A DNA stretch of 64,000 nt, taken from the NCBI GenBank assembly GCA_000751595.1, contig CCMH01000003.1:62001-126000 (forward strand), written 5' to 3'. Below are positions 62,095 to 64,000 of this stretch, one piece after another. The first letter of the stretch is position 1. The number at the start of each line of letters is the position of its first letter. The notes under the pieces were generated by a model that was not told the origin of the DNA, did not search any database, and worked only from the letters and a program-made list of their open reading frames with translations. The stretch is from Weeksella massiliensis. Lineage in GTDB: Bacteria > Bacteroidota > Bacteroidia > Flavobacteriales > Weeksellaceae. Both the position numbers and the translations under genes were made by a program.

Positions 62095-63399
62095 TTATCT
62101 TCTAGTTCCTCTTGCTCCTCCACCCATAGAGCTTCCTCTAGATGTTCCCATCGAACCACTTCCCATCGAAGAACGAGAAGGTTGCGAATAAGAAGGAGAA
62201 CGATCAAAAGATGAAGATCTTGGTGTCATATTCCCTCTATTGGTTGGATACGATGACGAACGTGGTGCAGAAGAACGATCATATTGTGGTGTGGTTCTAA
62301 TAGTAGAACCATCTCTGATCGGTTGTTGTGATGATCTGATCTGACTACGATCTACTTGCGGACGAACAACACGGTCTGTAGAACGAACAGGAGCTGAATT
62401 AGTATTCATTTGCTCTGTCTGAGAACGAACAGGTCTTGTAGTTCTTATGGTTTGATCCTGTGATGCACGAACCGGTCTTGTTGTTTGCATAGATTCTTGT
62501 TGAGAACTTCTTACCGTTCCAATTCCATTATTTCTTGTAGGTGCTTCGGATGTATTTCTATCTGGACGAATAGTTTCTCTTACATTGCTGTTAGAAGAAC
62601 GAATCGTAGAGTTTCCTGCATTCGAACGAACTACCGACGAACTATTGCGTAACGTTCCATAATTCTGATTTACAATTGAATGTCCATAATCGCGGTTGGT
62701 TGCCCGTATTCCAGGTCGAGATCCTGCATAAGCTCTTTGCCAATAACGTGGTGTATTGTAGTAACCATAGTAACCGTTATAATAGCCACCATAACCGTAG
62801 CCATAATACGGATAACCCCAGCCTCCATAACCACCCCAAGCATAGTAAGGAGAGTACCAATAGTTCCAACCCCAAGCGCTGTAAGGTGAATACCAAGAAC
62901 TCCAACCCCAAGGTCTATACCAAGGATAATATCCAATGCCGTAATAATTCCAACCGAAAGGATAATCCCAAAAAGAATTCCCCCAATAATTGACTTGTAC
63001 ATTTACCCCATCATATCTTCCCCAATCTGTAGTTGGTTCTAAAGAAAAGGTCTGGCTTCCTCTGTATCCAGGATTCGTATAGATGTTAACTGTTTGATCT
63101 TTCTGATTATATTGCGAGGTATTATTTCCTGCTACTGCTGTGGAGTCATCATAAAACAAATCTTCTGCTCCATTCCCATTGGCATCAAAATAAGCACCAC
63201 CGATCCGAATCATCCCATCGTTTGCATTATTTTCGGTTTCTGCTTGTGCCAACGTTCTATCACTCGAAGGATTATAATAAACTCCATCGGTTTCTACTCC
63301 ACCACCCGATTGAGTTGCGCAAGAAACCAATCCCAAAAACAAGACAAGAGGACTACTTGTTTTTAGAATTTTTTTGGTAATGTTATAAAACTTATCCAT
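62095..63399 (-). CDS. Tyr/Trp/Gly-rich lipoprotein with Arg/Ser-rich tail, function unknown
   Basis: 434 residues from ATG 63399; the longer frame begins with TTG and hides the signal. A lipoprotein signal MDKFYNITKKILKTSSPLVLFLGLVS with Cys27 follows. Residues about 125-225 are dominated by Tyr, Trp, Gly and Pro (YGIGYYPWYRPWGW and similar short repeats). From about 240 to the end come Arg, Ser, Thr and Gln repeats of the form RSxxxTxRPxR and RSSQQ, ending in SSMGGGARGTRR. Annotators sometimes label similar Flavobacteriia genes vitellogenin; there is no basis for that name. It lies between a FadL-family gene and proS. It may be a surface or matrix protein. Confidence 0.75.
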   Translation of the reverse strand: MDKFYNITKKILKTSSPLVLFLGLVSCATQSGGGVETDGVYYNPSSDRTLAQAETENNANDGMIRIGGAYFDANGNGAEDLFYDDSTAVAGNNTSQYNQKDQTVNIYTNPGYRGSQTFSLEPTTDWGRYDGVNVQVNYWGNSFWDYPFGWNYYGIGYYPWYRPWGWSSWYSPYSAWGWNYWYSPYYAWGGYGGWGYPYYGYGYGGYYNGYYGYYNTPRYWQRAYAGSRPGIRATNRDYGHSIVNQNYGTLRNSSSVVRSNAGNSTIRSSNSNVRETIRPDRNTSEAPTRNNGIGTVRSSQQESMQTTRPVRASQDQTIRTTRPVRSQTEQMNTNSAPVRSTDRVVRPQVDRSQIRSSQQPIRDGSTIRTTPQYDRSSAPRSSSYPTNRGNMTPRSSSFDRSPSYSQPSRSSMGSGSMGTSRGSSMGGGARGTRR

Positions 63400-63440
63400 A
63401 ATTGTTGTTTTAATTAATGTTGTACTATTTTTGCAAATAG

Positions 63441-64000
<560 letters not shown>

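Noticed and set aside
62095-63399. Vitellogenin-like name for the aromatic-rich lipoprotein
   Set aside because: The resemblance is composition only; there is no vitellogenin domain.

Overview
The window comes from the chromosome of a low-GC Gram-negative bacterium of the Bacteroidota, most probably class Flavobacteriia (a Weeksellaceae-like member is my inference, not proven). The signs are: TAnnTTTG-type promoter elements instead of E. coli -10/-35 boxes; a TamL lipoprotein; BshC (bacillithiol); a type IX secretion (T9SS) C-terminal sorting domain; HmuY-type haem proteins; MraY with an extra inserted segment; FtsZ ending in the FLHDNVD tail; and a prolyl-tRNA synthetase of the archaeal/eukaryotic type. 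I see no phage, insertion sequence, integrase or CRISPR array. This is mostly core chromosome with one haem-acquisition island.

Layout. 1-5.4 kb: the end of pyrD, the RNase P RNA gene (minus), a rhomboid protease, a membrane-anchored ATP-grasp protein and clpC. 5.4-13.6 kb: a LysM/periplasmic-binding-protein fusion, a bshC/GDPD pair, two helical envelope-type proteins, a serine hydrolase and a TrmH methyltransferase. 13.6-18.2 kb: tamL, class II aldolase and accD. 18.2-19.5 kb: a duplicated tRNA-Gly/tRNA-Leu module with a small membrane protein gene between the copies. 19.5-25.1 kb: an HhH protein, a PspC-like protein, a DUF2851 protein, prfA and a GT39-like glycosyltransferase (all minus). 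25.2-29.4 kb: sucC, coaE and a two-component system. 29.5-45.4 kb: the complete minus-strand division and cell wall (dcw) cluster, mraZ-rsmH-ftsL-ftsI-murE-mraY-murD-ftsW-murG-murC-ftsQ-ftsA-ftsZ, followed by yqeY. Its genes overlap or nearly touch, and three perfectly phased 10-bp repeats resembling an MraZ operator lie in front of it.

45.8-47.7 kb: an alpha/beta hydrolase, engB and aroQ. 47.8-56.5 kb: a haem island of two convergent operons. The plus-strand operon encodes a haem-binding lipoprotein, permease, ATPase and HmuS-type haem-handling protein. The minus-strand operon encodes a TonB-dependent receptor, a HmuY-like lipoprotein and a second HmuY-like protein with a T9SS sorting tail. 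Both promoters share an 11-bp element beside the -33 region. 56.7-64 kb: rarA, a small unknown protein, a thioredoxin-like protein, yidD, lgt, mscL, a FadL-family porin, an aromatic/glycine-rich lipoprotein and the start of proS.

The most rewarding places for a second look are the haem island (one cell-bound and one apparently secreted HmuY-like protein under shared control), the MraZ-type operator, the GAAA-capped hairpin conserved between the duplicated tRNAs, and the mscL promoter whose -33 box lies in the loop of the lgt terminator.
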